DNA of 64,000 bases from Bacillus sp. V3-13 (GCF_002860165.1 NZ_PGUZ01000042.1:97274-161273); one strand, 5' to 3'; positions 44,368-54,400 are shown, numbered from the stretch's first letter. Notes: generated by a model from the letters alone, not told the origin. Made by a program: numbers and translations.

Positions 44368-45706
44368 GGTAATCCCCCAATTCTTTGACGAATGTATCAA
44401 TCTCTTCTTTTGTTCTCAACTCAGTCACGGCGACAAGCATATGGTTTTCCATATCGCTGTAATTGCGGCCAAGATCATAGCCGCCGATAATCCCTTTTTG
44501 TAAAAGCTGCTTATTGACCTCTTTGATTGGCTTGTTAAGCTTTACAACAAACTCATTAAAGGACGGGCCATCAAAAACAATGTCAAATCCATTGTTCGCA
44601 AAAGCTGTTTTCGCATAGTGCGCTTTTTGGATATTGGCCAATGCCATTTCCCTGACACCCTTTTTGCCGAGTGCCGCCATCGCGACTGATGCCGCGAGCG
44701 CATTCAGGGCCTGGTTCGAGCAAATATTGGATGTCGCTTTATCGCGGCGGATGTGCTGCTCGCGCGCCTGCAGGGTCAGTACAAAGCCGCGGCGGCCTTC
44801 TTCATCGGTTGTTTGCCCGACAAGGCGTCCCGGTACCTTTCTCATCAGCTTGCTGGTCACAGCAAAATATCCGCAGTGCGGCCCGCCAAAAGCGGTTGGG
44901 ATCCCAAAAGGCTGGGCGTCCCCGGCGACGATATCAGCACCGAATTTTCCGGGCGGAGTCAAAGCGCCCAGCGCAAGAGGATTGCTTGAGACAACAAATA
45001 AAGCCTTTTCAGCATGAATCAGTTTTTCCAGTTCCTGTAAAGGTTCGATCCGTCCAAAAAAGTTTGGGTACTGGATCATCACTGCAGCAATTTCATCCGA
45101 CATCATCTCTTTAAGCGCTCCGATATCGGTTATCCCGTCTTGATGCGGAACTTCGACGACTTCAACGTACTGCCCTTTTGCATAAGTTTTGACAACTTCC
45201 TTTGTTTCCGGATGAACCGTGCTTGATATCAAAATCTTTTTCCGGCGGGTCTGGCCTGCACTGAGCATGGCGGCTTCTGCAAAAGCCGTGCTGCCGTCAT
45301 ACATCGAAGAGTTGGCGACATCCATTCCGGTCAGCTCACAAATCATCGTTTGAAACTCAAAAATCGCCTGCAATTCGCCCTGGGAAATTTCCGGCTGGTA
45401 CGGCGTATAAGCAGTGTAAAACTCGGAACGTGAAATAACATGGTCAACGATCACAGGCATGTAATGGTCGTAAACACCCGCGCCGAGGAAAGATGTGTTC
45501 TTTTTCAAATCGGCATTTTTATCTGCAAGCTGGCTTAGCTCCTTCATCAGCGAGGATTCCGGTTTCGCAGCCTTTATTTTGTATTCACCTTTAAAGCGGA
45601 CACGCTCGGGAATATCGCTGAACAATTCCTCAACAGCCGTGACTCCTATTGCGTCCAACATCGATTGTTTATCTTGCTCTGTCATCGGTAAGTAGCGATG
45701 CTTCAT
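44360..45706 (-). CDS. gcvPA: Glycine dehydrogenase (decarboxylating) subunit 1
   Basis: 448 residues. The ATG at 45706 is 9 bases after AGAGGAG; it opens Met-Lys-His-Arg-Tyr-Leu-Pro-Met-Thr. Family segments are Thr-Ala-Tyr-Thr-Pro-Tyr-Gln-Pro-Glu and Phe-Gly-Gly-Pro-His-Cys-Gly-Tyr. It is the non-PLP half that forms the heterotetrameric P-protein with GcvPB. It follows gcvT by 20 bases. Confidence 0.97.
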   Translation of the reverse strand: MKHRYLPMTEQDKQSMLDAIGVTAVEELFSDIPERVRFKGEYKIKAAKPESSLMKELSQLADKNADLKKNTSFLGAGVYDHYMPVIVDHVISRSEFYTAYTPYQPEISQGELQAIFEFQTMICELTGMDVANSSMYDGSTAFAEAAMLSAGQTRRKKILISSTVHPETKEVVKTYAKGQYVEVVEVPHQDGITDIGALKEMMSDEIAAVMIQYPNFFGRIEPLQELEKLIHAEKALFVVSSNPLALGALTPPGKFGADIVAGDAQPFGIPTAFGGPHCGYFAVTSKLMRKVPGRLVGQTTDEEGRRGFVLTLQAREQHIRRDKATSNICSNQALNALAASVAMAALGKKGVREMALANIQKAHYAKTAFANNGFDIVFDGPSFNEFVVKLNKPIKEVNKQLLQKGIIGGYDLGRNYSDMENHMLVAVTELRTKEEIDTFVKELGDYHA

Positions 45707-45726
45707 GACTGATTCTCCTCTCAAAG

Positions 45727-46833
45727 CTATTTCTTTTCTCTTTTATAAAAAGGTGTAGCCGCCACTTGTGCTTTCAGGCGCTTTCCGCGAATCTCGATTT
45801 CCACATGATTTCCTGACTGTGCATGCTCCGCAGCAATCAGGGCAAGACCAATGTTTTTCTTCAAAGTCGGTGATTGTGTTCCTGTTGTGACTTCACCGAT
45901 TTTTTCTTCCCCTTTATAGACAGGGTAGCCGTGGCGAGGAATTCCCCGGTCAATCATCTCAACACCGACTAGCTTTCTTGGCAGCCCGTTTTCCTTTTGC
46001 TTTAAAAGGGCTTCTTTCCCGATAAAATCAGCTTGCTTGTTTAGTTTCACAGCAAAGCCAATTCCAGCTTCAAGAGGAGAAATTTGTGCCGATAATTCCT
46101 GGCCGTACAGGGGCAAATTCGCCTCAAACCGCAATGTATCCCTTGCTCCCAACCCGCACGGAACGACACCCTCTTCTTTCCCGGCAGCCAAAATCTCATT
46201 CCATAGAGCTGCTGCATCCTCTGCACGGCAATAGATCTCAAAGCCGTCTTCCCCGGTGTATCCCGTTCTCGACACGAGCGCCTTCTTGCCGTTTAAGTCC
46301 ACGTCCTGCTTAAATTTAAAGAATCCGATTTCCGACAGGTCAACATTACCCGCAAGCTTTTGCAGCACCGATTGTGCGAGCGGACCCTGCAATGCCAGCT
46401 GGGCAGTAGTCTCGGACACGTTTGTCAGCTCAACACCCTCGATCAAATGATCCGTAAGCCACTTGTAATCTTTTTCAATGTTCGCCGCATTGACAACGAG
46501 AAGATAATGATCGTCATCCAATTTATAAACGAGCAAATCGTCTACCGTTCCGCCTGTTTCATAACACATTGCCGAGTATTGGGCAGCACCGTTTTTTAAC
46601 TTCTCCACATCATTTGTCATCATTTTTTGCAAGTATGCGCGACTGTTTTTCCCCTTTACTTCAATTTCACCCATATGGGAAACATCAAACAAACCGGCCC
46701 GCGAGCGGACTGCCTCATGCTCCTCCTTAATGCTTGAAAATTGCACTGGCAGATCCCAGCCGCCAAAGTCGATCGTTTTCGCCCCGTACTCCTTGTACAG
46801 CTTGAATAAAGGCGTGCGTTTTAACTGTGACAT
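45727..46833 (-). CDS. gcvT: Glycine cleavage system aminomethyltransferase (T protein)
   Basis: 368 residues. It transfers the methylene from the lipoyl arm to tetrahydrofolate, releasing ammonia. Markers are [17 protein letters not shown] and [10 protein letters not shown]. First gene of the gcvT-gcvPA-gcvPB operon, behind the glycine riboswitch. Confidence 0.97.
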   Translation of the reverse strand: MSQLKRTPLFKLYKEYGAKTIDFGGWDLPVQFSSIKEEHEAVRSRAGLFDVSHMGEIEVKGKNSRAYLQKMMTNDVEKLKNGAAQYSAMCYETGGTVDDLLVYKLDDDHYLLVVNAANIEKDYKWLTDHLIEGVELTNVSETTAQLALQGPLAQSVLQKLAGNVDLSEIGFFKFKQDVDLNGKKALVSRTGYTGEDGFEIYCRAEDAAALWNEILAAGKEEGVVPCGLGARDTLRFEANLPLYGQELSAQISPLEAGIGFAVKLNKQADFIGKEALLKQKENGLPRKLVGVEMIDRGIPRHGYPVYKGEEKIGEVTTGTQSPTLKKNIGLALIAAEHAQSGNHVEIEIRGKRLKAQVAATPFYKREKK

Positions 46834-46964
46834 CTTTTCTCCCCCTTATAAGTCCGGTTTCATCAAAATTATTGATATGAGAAGATCGAAAGCCGCCGGG
46901 CCGGACACCAGCCATGGCTGCTATTTCGATCAGAACCGCAAGTGAAGTTGACTTTAGAATAACC

Positions 46965-47175
46965 AAAAAAAGGACAGAAAACCCCCTCCAATAAAAATGA
47001 GAAGGTCTCTGTCCTTGCACCTGAAAGTTTACCTTAAATAAGGCTTTCCCCTTTGGTGGCTTCGCAATGGCTCGAAGCACTCTCCAGAGCCGCGTCAAAC
47101 AAGAGTTCTTTTGCCTGAGAGATTCACAACATGATTGCTTGCTCCTTCGGCGCTGCAAATGCAGTCTCTCCCCTT
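46965..47175 (-). promoter_or_regulatory. Tandem glycine riboswitch with terminator platform
   Basis: The minus strand shows two aptamers. The first begins GGGGAGAGACTGC with GCGCCGAAGGAGCAA and ends TCTCTCAGGCAAAAG. The second begins CTGGAGAGTGC with CACCAAAGGGGAAAGC and ends CTTTCAGGTGCAAGGACAGAG. The last bases, GGACAGA, can also pair with TCTGTCC followed by seven Ts (about 46966-47020), a terminator released when glycine is bound. It switches on the gcv operon. A TTGATA/TGATAA promoter may lie just upstream. Confidence 0.95.
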
Positions 47176-47355
47176 GTTATCATTCGCATTTATAAATTTT
47201 ATCAAGTTGTTCATACTAAGCTTTATCATAACCCGAGAAACTTCTAAAAGATTTTATAATGTGCAAAATTTCTAAACTTTCAAAGCTATATTTATCCTAC
47301 ATTAAAAAACGTGTTCGGGCAATATTATATTTATGGAAGAAAAGGAGCTGTAAAC

Positions 47356-49053
47356 ATGACCGTACAGATCACATTTGATTCCACCTGGCAGGACGAGTTT
47401 TTACAGCGAATTTCGGAAGATGGTCCATGGGGCAATTGGGAATTGTACAAGCTTGCCGCTGAGATCGAAGAGCATACAGTGATTCCAAACTTTGAGGGCT
47501 TAATTGCACCTGCACACCTCCCTCACTTAACCCCTCTGCCTCACCAGCTGGAGGTCGCCAGGCAGGTCATTGAAAACATGAATGGCAAGGCAATCCTCGC
47601 TGATGAAGTCGGACTTGGCAAAACGATCGAAGCCGGCTTGATTTTAAAAGAATACATGATTCGCGGCCTTGTAAAAAAGGTATTGATATTAGTGCCTGCC
47701 TCATTGGTAACGCAATGGGCAGAAGAATTGAAAAATAAATTTTTTATCCCCGCCGGCACGCAGAGGAAAAGCTATGTATGGGAACAGTACGATGTCGTCG
47801 TTTCCTCCATTGATACGGCGAAGCGCAGTCCCCATCGCGAAATTATTTTTGAACAAAATTACGACCTGATCATCATCGATGAAGCCCATAAGCTTAAAAA
47901 CAACAAAACAAAAAACTATCAATTTGTGCAGAGCTTGAAAAAAAGGTTTTGCCTGCTGCTGACAGCGACCCCCATTCAAAATCGTATTGAAGAAATCTTT
48001 AATCTCGTTTCGCTGCTAAAGCCCGGGCATCTCGGGAATGAATCTGCTTTTTATGGAAAGTATAAAAAAGATTCCCGATCCGTCAATGAAGATGAGCATT
48101 TGCGCGAACTTGTCAATAAAGTAATGATTCGGAACCGGCGTGCAGATACCGGCATCGAATGGACAAAGCGCCATGTTGAAACCGTTCCGATTGAATTTTC
48201 AAAAGAAGAACAGGAATTATACGATGCCATAACAGAATTGCGCAGTGAAGGGGATTGGGTCACTTCAAGCCAGTTTTCTGTGATGACTCTACAGCGCGAA
48301 GCATGCAGCAGCAAGGAAGCTGTTTTCTTTACTTTGAATAATATGTATAACCGAAAAGAAAACCCATCCCCCGCTTTTGACGAGCAAATTCGGTATTTAG
48401 CCGGTAAAGCAGAAGCGGTGCAAACCAACTCGAAGGCATTAAAAGCCGTTGAACTCATCCAAAAAATTAATGATAAGGTGATTATTTTCACCGAATACCG
48501 GGCCACGCAAATGTACTTACAGTGGTTTTTACAGCAATACGGAATCAGCTCGGTCCCGTTTCGGGGCGGCTTTAAGCGCGGTAAAAAGGATTGGATGAGA
48601 GAGCTATTCGAAAAGCATGCTCAAGTGTTAATCGCGACAGAAGCCGGCGGTGAAGGAATCAATCTGCAATTTTGCAATCATATTATCAATTTTGACCTGC
48701 CCTGGAATCCGATGCGCCTTGAACAACGGATTGGCCGGATTCACCGCCTCGGTCAGGAAAAGGATGTCATGATTTACAATTTTGCGACAAAAGGGACGGT
48801 CGAAGAAAACATTTTAAAACTTCTCTATGAAAAGATTCATTTATTCGAAAAGGTCATAGGCGAGCTGGATGATATTTTAGCAAGGCTTGAGTTTGGAAAT
48901 ATTGAAGACCATTTAATTGAAATCTTTGGCCGATCTACTTCCGAAGGCGAAATGAGAATTAAAATGGAGAACTTAGCATCGATGATTCAATTTGCTGAAG
49001 AATTGAAAGAAGGTGAAAGCGGTGCAGCAGCAGGAAATACATCGATATCTTGA
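47356..49053 (+). CDS. yqhH: SNF2-family DEAD/DEAH helicase YqhH
   Basis: 565 residues (B. subtilis 557). The ATG at 47356 is 9 bases after AAAGGAG. Motifs are Walker A Ala-Asp-Glu-Val-Gly-Leu-Gly-Lys-Thr-Ile, motif II Asp-Glu-Ala-His-Lys-Leu, motif III Leu-Thr-Ala-Thr-Pro-Ile-Gln-Asn and motif VI Gln-Arg-Ile-Gly-Arg-Ile-His-Arg. It resembles RapA-type DNA translocases; the cellular role is not known. It overlaps yqhG, and the two form a conserved pair divergent from gcv. Confidence 0.94.
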   Translation: MTVQITFDSTWQDEFLQRISEDGPWGNWELYKLAAEIEEHTVIPNFEGLIAPAHLPHLTPLPHQLEVARQVIENMNGKAILADEVGLGKTIEAGLILKEYMIRGLVKKVLILVPASLVTQWAEELKNKFFIPAGTQRKSYVWEQYDVVVSSIDTAKRSPHREIIFEQNYDLIIIDEAHKLKNNKTKNYQFVQSLKKRFCLLLTATPIQNRIEEIFNLVSLLKPGHLGNESAFYGKYKKDSRSVNEDEHLRELVNKVMIRNRRADTGIEWTKRHVETVPIEFSKEEQELYDAITELRSEGDWVTSSQFSVMTLQREACSSKEAVFFTLNNMYNRKENPSPAFDEQIRYLAGKAEAVQTNSKALKAVELIQKINDKVIIFTEYRATQMYLQWFLQQYGISSVPFRGGFKRGKKDWMRELFEKHAQVLIATEAGGEGINLQFCNHIINFDLPWNPMRLEQRIGRIHRLGQEKDVMIYNFATKGTVEENILKLLYEKIHLFEKVIGELDDILARLEFGNIEDHLIEIFGRSTSEGEMRIKMENLASMIQFAEELKEGESGAAAGNTSIS

Positions 49054-49816
49054 ACGATACTTTTTGGCAAATGGCTGTTATATTGAAGAAAACCACCCCG
49101 CCTACATGACGGTCCAATTAACGATCGAGCTTGATAAAGAGCTTATGAATCGCCCTTATTATTGGCTCTATCTCGAGAAAACCGGCGGAACTCCAAATCC
49201 GGCCAAACTGACGCTTATTACGAATCCGAAGCAAGCTCCCGAGCACGTTAAAGGAGAAACGATTCATTTTGGCTCACCTAGACTGCATCAAATCTTTCAA
49301 TCAACGAAAAAGCTCGCACCTTATATTCGGCTGTACGAAAATGCGGCAGGATCGTTTCCCAACCATACCCCGCTTCTGCCATGGCTCGCTGTAAACTTAA
49401 AGATTTCTTATCAGTGCGACCGGAAAAGGGACATTTTTAAATCGATTGGCTTGCAACTCGTAAACGGGCAGCTTGTCGAGCAGTTTCACGGCTGGCTGCT
49501 TCAAACCGAGCTGACACCAAAATTACCCGATTACACTTTCACATTATCGTCCATGATCATGCCGCAAAGCGGACTGAAGCGCATTGAAAATTATTTGGTC
49601 AGCGTCATCGAATCGGAAGACCACAGCTGGGCAGAGGAAGCCAGAGAACGCTGGCGAAAGGATTTGAAGCTGCTGGACCATTTTTATGAAGATGAAGAAG
49701 ACAAACAGGAAAGTTACGAAACTGAGAAGGAAGCATTAAGGGAGCAGTATGAACCCAAAATAAACATATCGATCATTAATGGGGGCTTGTTCTATTTAAC
49801 GAGCAACACCATATAG
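49022..49816 (+). CDS. yqhG: YqhG family protein
   Basis: 264 residues from the GTG at 49022, with GAAGGTG about 7 bases upstream; it then begins Gln-Gln-Gln-Glu-Ile-His-Arg like B. subtilis YqhG. It overlaps yqhH by 32 bases, so the two products probably act together. No known domain or active site recognised. The C-terminus is acidic (Tyr-Glu-Asp-Glu-Glu-Asp). Soluble protein. Confidence 0.88.
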   Translation: MQQQEIHRYLERYFLANGCYIEENHPAYMTVQLTIELDKELMNRPYYWLYLEKTGGTPNPAKLTLITNPKQAPEHVKGETIHFGSPRLHQIFQSTKKLAPYIRLYENAAGSFPNHTPLLPWLAVNLKISYQCDRKRDIFKSIGLQLVNGQLVEQFHGWLLQTELTPKLPDYTFTLSSMIMPQSGLKRIENYLVSVIESEDHSWAEEARERWRKDLKLLDHFYEDEEDKQESYETEKEALREQYEPKINISIINGGLFYLTSNTI

Positions 49817-49839
49817 GCCTTTTCGCCGGAAAAGGGAAT

Positions 49840-49868
49840 GAAAAAGAAGCAGAACGATTGTCTGCTTC
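49840..49868 (-). terminator. Terminator at the end of the comG operon
   Basis: GAAGCAGA / TCTGCTTC with a 7-base loop, followed by TTTTTC on the minus strand. It overlaps the yqzE stop. Confidence 0.75.
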
Positions 49869-50055
49869 AAGACTGGCGTTTTTTATTGTTTTTTCCAAGC
49901 TGAAAAAGATATGGCAAAATGCCAAACCATCTGGTCAGGAAAGGCTGTTTCGTTTCTTTCCGTTCGTCTCTGATCCTTTTTCGCATCTCTTTCGGCTGGT
50001 CAATATATTTGACGACATTTTGCGTGATATATTTCAGATAATCATTTGTTTTCAC
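49867..50055 (-). CDS. yqzE: YqzE family protein
   Basis: 62 residues, basic, starting Met-Lys-Thr-Asn-Asp-Tyr-Leu-Lys-Tyr like B. subtilis YqzE, with one short hydrophobic patch (Trp-Phe-Gly-Ile-Leu-Pro-Tyr-Leu). It lies 99 bases after comGG as the last gene of the competence region. Function unknown. Confidence 0.88.
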   Translation of the reverse strand: MKTNDYLKYITQNVVKYIDQPKEMRKRIRDERKETKQPFLTRWFGILPYLFQLGKNNKKRQS

Positions 50056-50154
50056 CGGTACACCTGCCTTCTTATTCTCTTAAAAGTATGCCCGATCACT
50101 GGTTTTTTAAACTTCCTTCATATCCAAACACCCTGCCGGTCAAATTCTGCGAGG

Positions 50155-50532
50155 TTAATTTTTCTCCACCCATTTTGTCATTTTTTTTAAGTTACTATCG
50201 TAATATGCGTAGCTTGTTGTTTCGATCCCGGACGCAATCGTCAAGATAAAAGTAACCTGCAGAACGGATCCGGCCACCGGTCCAATGTTATAAGCAACTT
50301 CTCCTTCCTGAAAAAAATATGTACCAGCTGGCTCGATTGGCATTTCGCTCTGCAGCTGTTTCTCGACCTTTTTCACCGCACTCATCAAGTAATATTCCTG
50401 CTCCAATATCGATTCGGTTTCCTTTAATAGGCGCTGTTCTGCCAGGAAATGCCCGGCATTCAGCGCCAGCATAAGAGACAACAACAGAAAAATCCCGAGT
50501 GTAAGCGGATAGGTAAACCCATGCTCATTCAA
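50155..50532 (-). CDS. comGG: Competence pseudopilus protein ComGG
   Basis: 125 residues from the TTG at 50532, 9 bases after GGAGG (B. subtilis 124). The N-terminus, Asn-Glu-His-Gly-Phe-Thr-Tyr-Pro-Leu, then a hydrophobic helix, is a type IV pilin-like transport signal. ComGG is a minor pseudopilin for DNA uptake. It overlaps comGF by 8 bases. Confidence 0.88.
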   Translation of the reverse strand: MNEHGFTYPLTLGIFLLLSLMLALNAGHFLAEQRLLKETESILEQEYYLMSAVKKVEKQLQSEMPIEPAGTYFFQEGEVAYNIGPVAGSVLQVTFILTIASGIETTSYAYYDSNLKKMTKWVEKN

Positions 50533-51010
50533 TTCCGCTAACCTCCAAACCGATAAACGACCTGGCAGAAAGGGAGTATGCCCTGCCATATATGTCTTTC
50601 ACCAAAATCACCACCCCGCTTGGCAGCCCTTTAAATTCAACAGTCGAAACATTTTGCAGCAGTATTTCATGCCCTGCATTATCGACCCTTCTTCTGATCT
50701 TTGATCCATATTTCTCATATAAAATGATACTCCCCCCTTTTTCAATGAACAGCTTGTCACCCTGTATTTCAATTCGTTCGCTCATTCTTATTTCTTTTTT
50801 TGCCTGGCTCGCGAATACTTCCCATTCCATCGGTTGCAACCGGGATGCCATTGAATCGTCATTTAAAATAAGCCTGTAGCTTAACGGCGCAAAGGAGACA
50901 ATGATCAAGAAAACAGCAAAAGCATAAAGCATTTCGAGCATCGTAAATCCTTTATTGCTCAACAGGGGCACATTTAATGATTTCTTCATGGTAGAGGCTT
51001 TCAAATTCAA
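50525..51010 (-). CDS. comGF: Competence protein ComGF
   Basis: 161 residues from the TTG at 51010, 6 bases after GGAGG. Asn-Lys-Gly-Phe-Thr-Met-Leu-Glu and a hydrophobic helix form the prepilin signal. The body includes Arg-Arg-Arg-Val-Asp-Asn-Ala-Gly-His, comparable to the ComGF Arg-Lys-Arg-Val-Asp-Gly-Lys-Gly-His segment. It overlaps comGE by 59 bases. Confidence 0.88.
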   Translation of the reverse strand: MNLKASTMKKSLNVPLLSNKGFTMLEMLYAFAVFLIIVSFAPLSYRLILNDDSMASRLQPMEWEVFASQAKKEIRMSERIEIQGDKLFIEKGGSIILYEKYGSKIRRRVDNAGHEILLQNVSTVEFKGLPSGVVILVKDIYGRAYSLSARSFIGLEVSGIE

Positions 51011-51281
51011 CACACACCTCCGTCCTTGTTGAATTCAGCTTTGGGTAAACGTGAAAACTTGTCCCGTTCCTGCCCGCATCATATTCGCGCAGGGAGGCTC
51101 CGTCACTAGCCAGCATTTGCAGCTCTTCGTACAGCAGCTGGAGAGCTGCCGTTTCCTGCTGCAAAGTGCTCGACTGTCCGGCCAATTTCATTGCAGCGGG
51201 AAGAAGAATACTTGCAACAAGGACCCATGCAGACAGCGAGAGCAACAATTCAGCCAAAAAAAAGCCCTTATTCTTCTGCAA
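50952..51281 (-). CDS. comGE: Competence protein ComGE
   Basis: 109 residues, TTG start with a weak GGGGCG site. Lys-Asn-Lys-Gly-Phe-Phe-Leu-Ala-Glu followed by a hydrophobic helix is a prepilin signal. Identity rests on the signal and on its position between comGD and comGF, with overlaps on both sides. Confidence 0.85.
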   Translation of the reverse strand: MQKNKGFFLAELLLSLSAWVLVASILLPAAMKLAGQSSTLQQETAALQLLYEELQMLASDGASLREYDAGRNGTSFHVYPKLNSTRTEVCVEFESLYHEEIIKCAPVEQ

Positions 51282-51702
51282 TATAAAAGCGCCCCTTTCC
51301 GATTTGAAACGTTACTCGATAGGTAACCCCGGCGATATCAACAAAAAATGAACCAAATTTGGCGATGCTGCCATCAGCCTGAAATTGAAACCGTAATTTA
51401 AGTGTTCCTTCATAGACAGTGATCCCTTTTGGATAATGACGTTCGATAATGATCTGTTCACGGTCACGAATATAATAATAGTTTTCGCCCGGGATAAAAT
51501 TGACGGTCACTTCCTGCTGATGGGAAATGGCATATTGCTGTGCGAAATAAAGATCAGCTGATAATTCAGAGAAGAATATTGATTTCTGTGCGCTGACGTA
51601 GTGGGGTTTGTTTGTGAAGACTAAAACAAAAGCGACAACGAGAAAAATGGATAATACAAACAAAGATTCTATTAAAGTAAAGCCGCTTTCGTCTCTTAAC
51701 AT
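51268..51702 (-). CDS. comGD: Competence pseudopilin ComGD
   Basis: 144 residues. The prepilin peptide is Glu-Ser-Gly-Phe-Thr-Leu-Ile-Glu-Ser with cleavage expected after Gly, followed by a hydrophobic helix. The C-terminal segment Phe-Gln-Ile-Gly-Lys-Gly-Arg-Phe resembles the ComGD end. The start codon overlaps the comGC stop. Confidence 0.92.
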   Translation of the reverse strand: MLRDESGFTLIESLFVLSIFLVVAFVLVFTNKPHYVSAQKSIFFSELSADLYFAQQYAISHQQEVTVNFIPGENYYYIRDREQIIIERHYPKGITVYEGTLKLRFQFQADGSIAKFGSFFVDIAGVTYRVTFQIGKGRFYIAEE

Positions 51703-52004
51703 TAAGGGCTCTCCTTAACAATTCCACCGACGATCTGGATCGGCTTCCCGTTCGGACACGAGGTTTCATTGCTGTTTAAATATTCGGCTGCAACAAGATC
51801 TGCTACCGATTCAGGCAAGGCGTTTTTTTCAATTTCATAAGCTTGTACCTGTGCCTGGACCATTTTTATAAAAGCTTCACAGCCCTTATCCTGGATGCTT
51901 GAAGTATGCTTTGTAATGTTAGGAATCGTAATAATCAGCAAAACAGAGATCACAAGCAGGACGATCATCATTTCTATTAATGTGAACCCATCTTCTTTTT
52001 TCAT
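51702..52004 (-). CDS. comGC: Major competence pseudopilin ComGC
   Basis: 100 residues. The ATG at 52004 is 8 bases after GGGG. Lys-Lys-Glu-Asp-Gly-Phe-Thr-Leu-Ile-Glu-Met-Met is the canonical type IV prepilin signal processed by ComC. Two later cysteines (Lys-Gly-Cys and Ser-Cys-Pro) could form the known intrachain disulfide. It is the main structural subunit of the DNA-uptake pilus. Confidence 0.95.
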   Translation of the reverse strand: MKKEDGFTLIEMMIVLLVISVLLIITIPNITKHTSSIQDKGCEAFIKMVQAQVQAYEIEKNALPESVADLVAAEYLNSNETSCPNGKPIQIVGGIVKESP

Positions 52005-52020
52005 CAATCTTGCCCCTTTC

Positions 52021-53052
52021 TTATATACCATCCAGCAGATGAAACATCGGAAGCAGTATTGCCAGATACATCGACACGATAAGCAGTCCGATCAACAAAT
52101 ACAAAACAGGCTGGATGATCTTCAACGATTTTTCCGTGAGCGCTTCGAGCCTTTCGAGGCAGAAGCGGCTATAAAAATACAGCTCTTTATCAAGCCTCCC
52201 ATTTTCCTGGCCGTGTTTGATGATTGTGGCCAATTCTTTTTCAAAGATCGGCAAAGAAGCTAAAATCGTCTCCAGCCTCTCCCCGCCGATCAGCTTTCTT
52301 TTTATTTCTGTACCTGCCTGCTTGTATAAAGGCTGCTGTGTATTTTGTTCAAAAAGTTTTAGCGCTTCGAAAATCGACAGTCCGCCTGACAGCAAATAAC
52401 TCAATTGTACAGAAAAATAATGGGAATACAGCATTTTTAATAGTGGCCCGGCATAGGGAAGAAGAATCAACTTTTTCCTTTGTTCGAGAGGAGTTTTCTT
52501 TCGGAAAAAGACGAAGTGGTAAAGAAATGTACTTGCTGAGACGATTATCGCCCCGGCAAAAAAAAGCGGAATGAGCTTGCCAAACAGATAAACAACCTTC
52601 GTGAAAAAGTTTTCTTCGAGATTCATTGATTGAAATAAGGTCATAAACTTCGGAAGCAATAGATGTTCGACGAAGAAAAATAAGATAATTGTGATACAAA
52701 TTAACACGGCCGGATAATACAGGAGCTTGAGAAGCCGTTGTAAATCTTTATTTCTTTTCAACATAATCTCGCTTGCATCCTGAAAAGCCTCCGCCAGACC
52801 GCCATGCTGTTCAGCAAAAAACACGTAACCGACCAGATCTTTATGGAAATGAAGCCCGGCCAGTATTTGAAAAAGCGGGTATCCTTCCTTTAAATCGGCA
52901 AGGCAGCTTTGAATCTGTCGTTGTTTCTTTTCCGGTAAGTAAAAGATGAGCGATTCAATCGCTTCAGTCAACGGGTAACCGCGCCCGAGAAGTTCGCCTG
53001 TGCGCTTTAAAAAATAGGCTTGTTCTTCAACTGTCCAGCTATTTCGCTTCAT
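52021..53052 (-). CDS. comGB: Competence type II secretion-like membrane protein ComGB
   Basis: 343 residues of the GspF/PilC platform family. Two homologous halves each have helical bundles and membrane spans. Motifs are Phe-Ala-Glu-Gln-His-Gly-Gly-Leu-Ala-Glu-Ala in the first half and Ile-Lys-His-Gly-Gln-Glu-Asn-Gly-Arg-Leu in the second. It anchors pseudopilus assembly. It overlaps comGA by 14 bases. Confidence 0.94.
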   Translation of the reverse strand: MKRNSWTVEEQAYFLKRTGELLGRGYPLTEAIESLIFYLPEKKQRQIQSCLADLKEGYPLFQILAGLHFHKDLVGYVFFAEQHGGLAEAFQDASEIMLKRNKDLQRLLKLLYYPAVLICITIILFFFVEHLLLPKFMTLFQSMNLEENFFTKVVYLFGKLIPLFFAGAIIVSASTFLYHFVFFRKKTPLEQRKKLILLPYAGPLLKMLYSHYFSVQLSYLLSGGLSIFEALKLFEQNTQQPLYKQAGTEIKRKLIGGERLETILASLPIFEKELATIIKHGQENGRLDKELYFYSRFCLERLEALTEKSLKIIQPVLYLLIGLLIVSMYLAILLPMFHLLDGI

Positions 53053-54112
53053 CGTCGAAAACCCAGCGCTGATATTCTGACGCGATGATATATCCTAGCG
53101 CAATCCCTTTCATAATTTCTTTTCTGATTGTCCTGTAGGGAGCCGGTTCGCAGCTCTCGCCTTTTGCTTCCTTTAAAGCAGCATACAGAGCATCGCCCGT
53201 CAACATTTCAAAAACGCTTGCTCTTTTCCATTTGCTATAGGAATAACACATTGGCGGACATTCACCTTCGCAAAATGGACAGACCAATTCAACGAGCCGC
53301 TGTGCGGTAACAGCGACAAGCGTCTGTTCAATTTCGAGCCAATTAACACCGAATTCCATCAGCCTGTAAATCGCACCTTTTGCATCCCTTGTGTGCATGG
53401 TCGACAGGACAAGGTGACCAGTAAGCGCCGCTCGAACAGCTATTTTTGCAGTTTCACCATCGCGGATTTCACCAACCATAATGATATCGGGATCATGACG
53501 GAGAATGGCTTTCAATCCGCTCGAATAGGAGATACCAGCCTTTTCGTTGACTTGCACTTGCAAAACAGATTCTGTTTCTTTTTCAATTGGATCTTCAAGA
53601 GTAATGACATTGCGGTTAAGCATGTGGGAGGATTCGTTCAGCATGGAGTACAAGGTAGTTGTTTTGCCGCTGCCGGTCGGGCCTGTGAGGATAATCAGCC
53701 CGTGGGCATGCTTTAATAGGGCGGTCAATTTTCGGGTCATGCACGGGAATAAGGAAATTTGGTAGAAGGGAATTCGTTTGTTCTGGGGCAGGAGCCGGAT
53801 CACAAGGCTTTCCCGGTTGCTGGCAGGAAGTGTTGAGAGCCGCAGGCCGATTGTTTGGCCATCGATCAAGCATGAATAAGCACCGCTTTGGGGACGCCTT
53901 CGTTCACCAATGTCCATTAACGCTGTAAATTTAAAGTGGGCAATTAATCGGTCGCAATCTTTTTTCGGGAGCGTCTGTCTCGGAATCAGTTTGTTTGCAA
54001 TGCGGAGCTGGATGAGGGTGTCTTCTTTCCGGGGGATTATATGAATATCTGAAGCATGGTGCTGGACTGCATCTTTGATCATTTGATCAGCCAGCTGTTT
54101 AATTGAGTTCAC
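53039..54112 (-). CDS. comGA: Competence traffic ATPase ComGA
   Basis: 357 residues (B. subtilis 356). The GTG at 54112 gives Asn-Ser-Ile-Lys-Gln-Leu and Ala-Ser-Asp-Ile-His-Ile, aligning with ComGA; the ATG at 54145 has no ribosome site. Walker A is Gly-Pro-Thr-Gly-Ser-Gly-Lys-Thr-Thr, the Asp box is Thr-Leu-Glu-Asp-Pro-Ile-Glu and the His box is Leu-Ser-Thr-Met-His-Thr. A Cys-Pro-Phe-Cys motif lies near the C-terminus. It powers pilus assembly for transformation and heads the comG operon. Confidence 0.95.
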   Translation of the reverse strand: MNSIKQLADQMIKDAVQHHASDIHIIPRKEDTLIQLRIANKLIPRQTLPKKDCDRLIAHFKFTALMDIGERRRPQSGAYSCLIDGQTIGLRLSTLPASNRESLVIRLLPQNKRIPFYQISLFPCMTRKLTALLKHAHGLIILTGPTGSGKTTTLYSMLNESSHMLNRNVITLEDPIEKETESVLQVQVNEKAGISYSSGLKAILRHDPDIIMVGEIRDGETAKIAVRAALTGHLVLSTMHTRDAKGAIYRLMEFGVNWLEIEQTLVAVTAQRLVELVCPFCEGECPPMCYSYSKWKRASVFEMLTGDALYAALKEAKGESCEPAPYRTIRKEIMKGIALGYIIASEYQRWVFDDEAK

Positions 54113-54260
54113 AATCTTTAAACACCGCCTTTCTATATTGATCATTATTTTTATTCGACAAGGTTATTTTTTTCTCCTTCTTTATCGACAATTTTTTTGT
54201 ATATTTTTTTCAAAAATCTCCATAATAATTACTACGATTTCATAACCTCAACCTCCCTAT

Positions 54261-54332
54261 TGGGCTATAGCCAAGCGGTAAGGCAACGGACTTTGACTCC
54301 GTCATGCGTTGGTTCGAATCCAGCTAGCCCAG
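54261..54332 (+). tRNA. tRNA-Gln (UUG anticodon)
   Basis: 72 bases. The acceptor arm TGGGCTA / TAGCCCA is perfect and the discriminator is G. Anticodon loop CTTTGAC gives TTG; the T loop is GGTTCGAATCC. CCA is not encoded. It stands alone between comGA and the next regulator. Confidence 0.97.
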
Positions 54333-54369
54333 TTTTTATCACCACATCAATTGAATTTTTAACAAGGCG

Positions 54370-54400
54370 AAGCGATGTATCATTTACTCATCGCTTTTTC
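54370..54400 (+). terminator. Terminator after tRNA-Gln
   Basis: AAGCGATG / CATCGCTT with an 11-base loop and TTTTC on the plus strand, 38 bases past the tRNA. Confidence 0.7.

Noticed and set aside
54113..54260. ComK boxes before comGA
   Set aside because: Only AT-rich partial matches (for example AAAA-5-TTGT); no convincing pair of AAAA-5-TTTT sites.
54261..54332. tRNA-Gln as an integration site
   Set aside because: No integrase gene and no repeat of the tRNA 3' end in the window.
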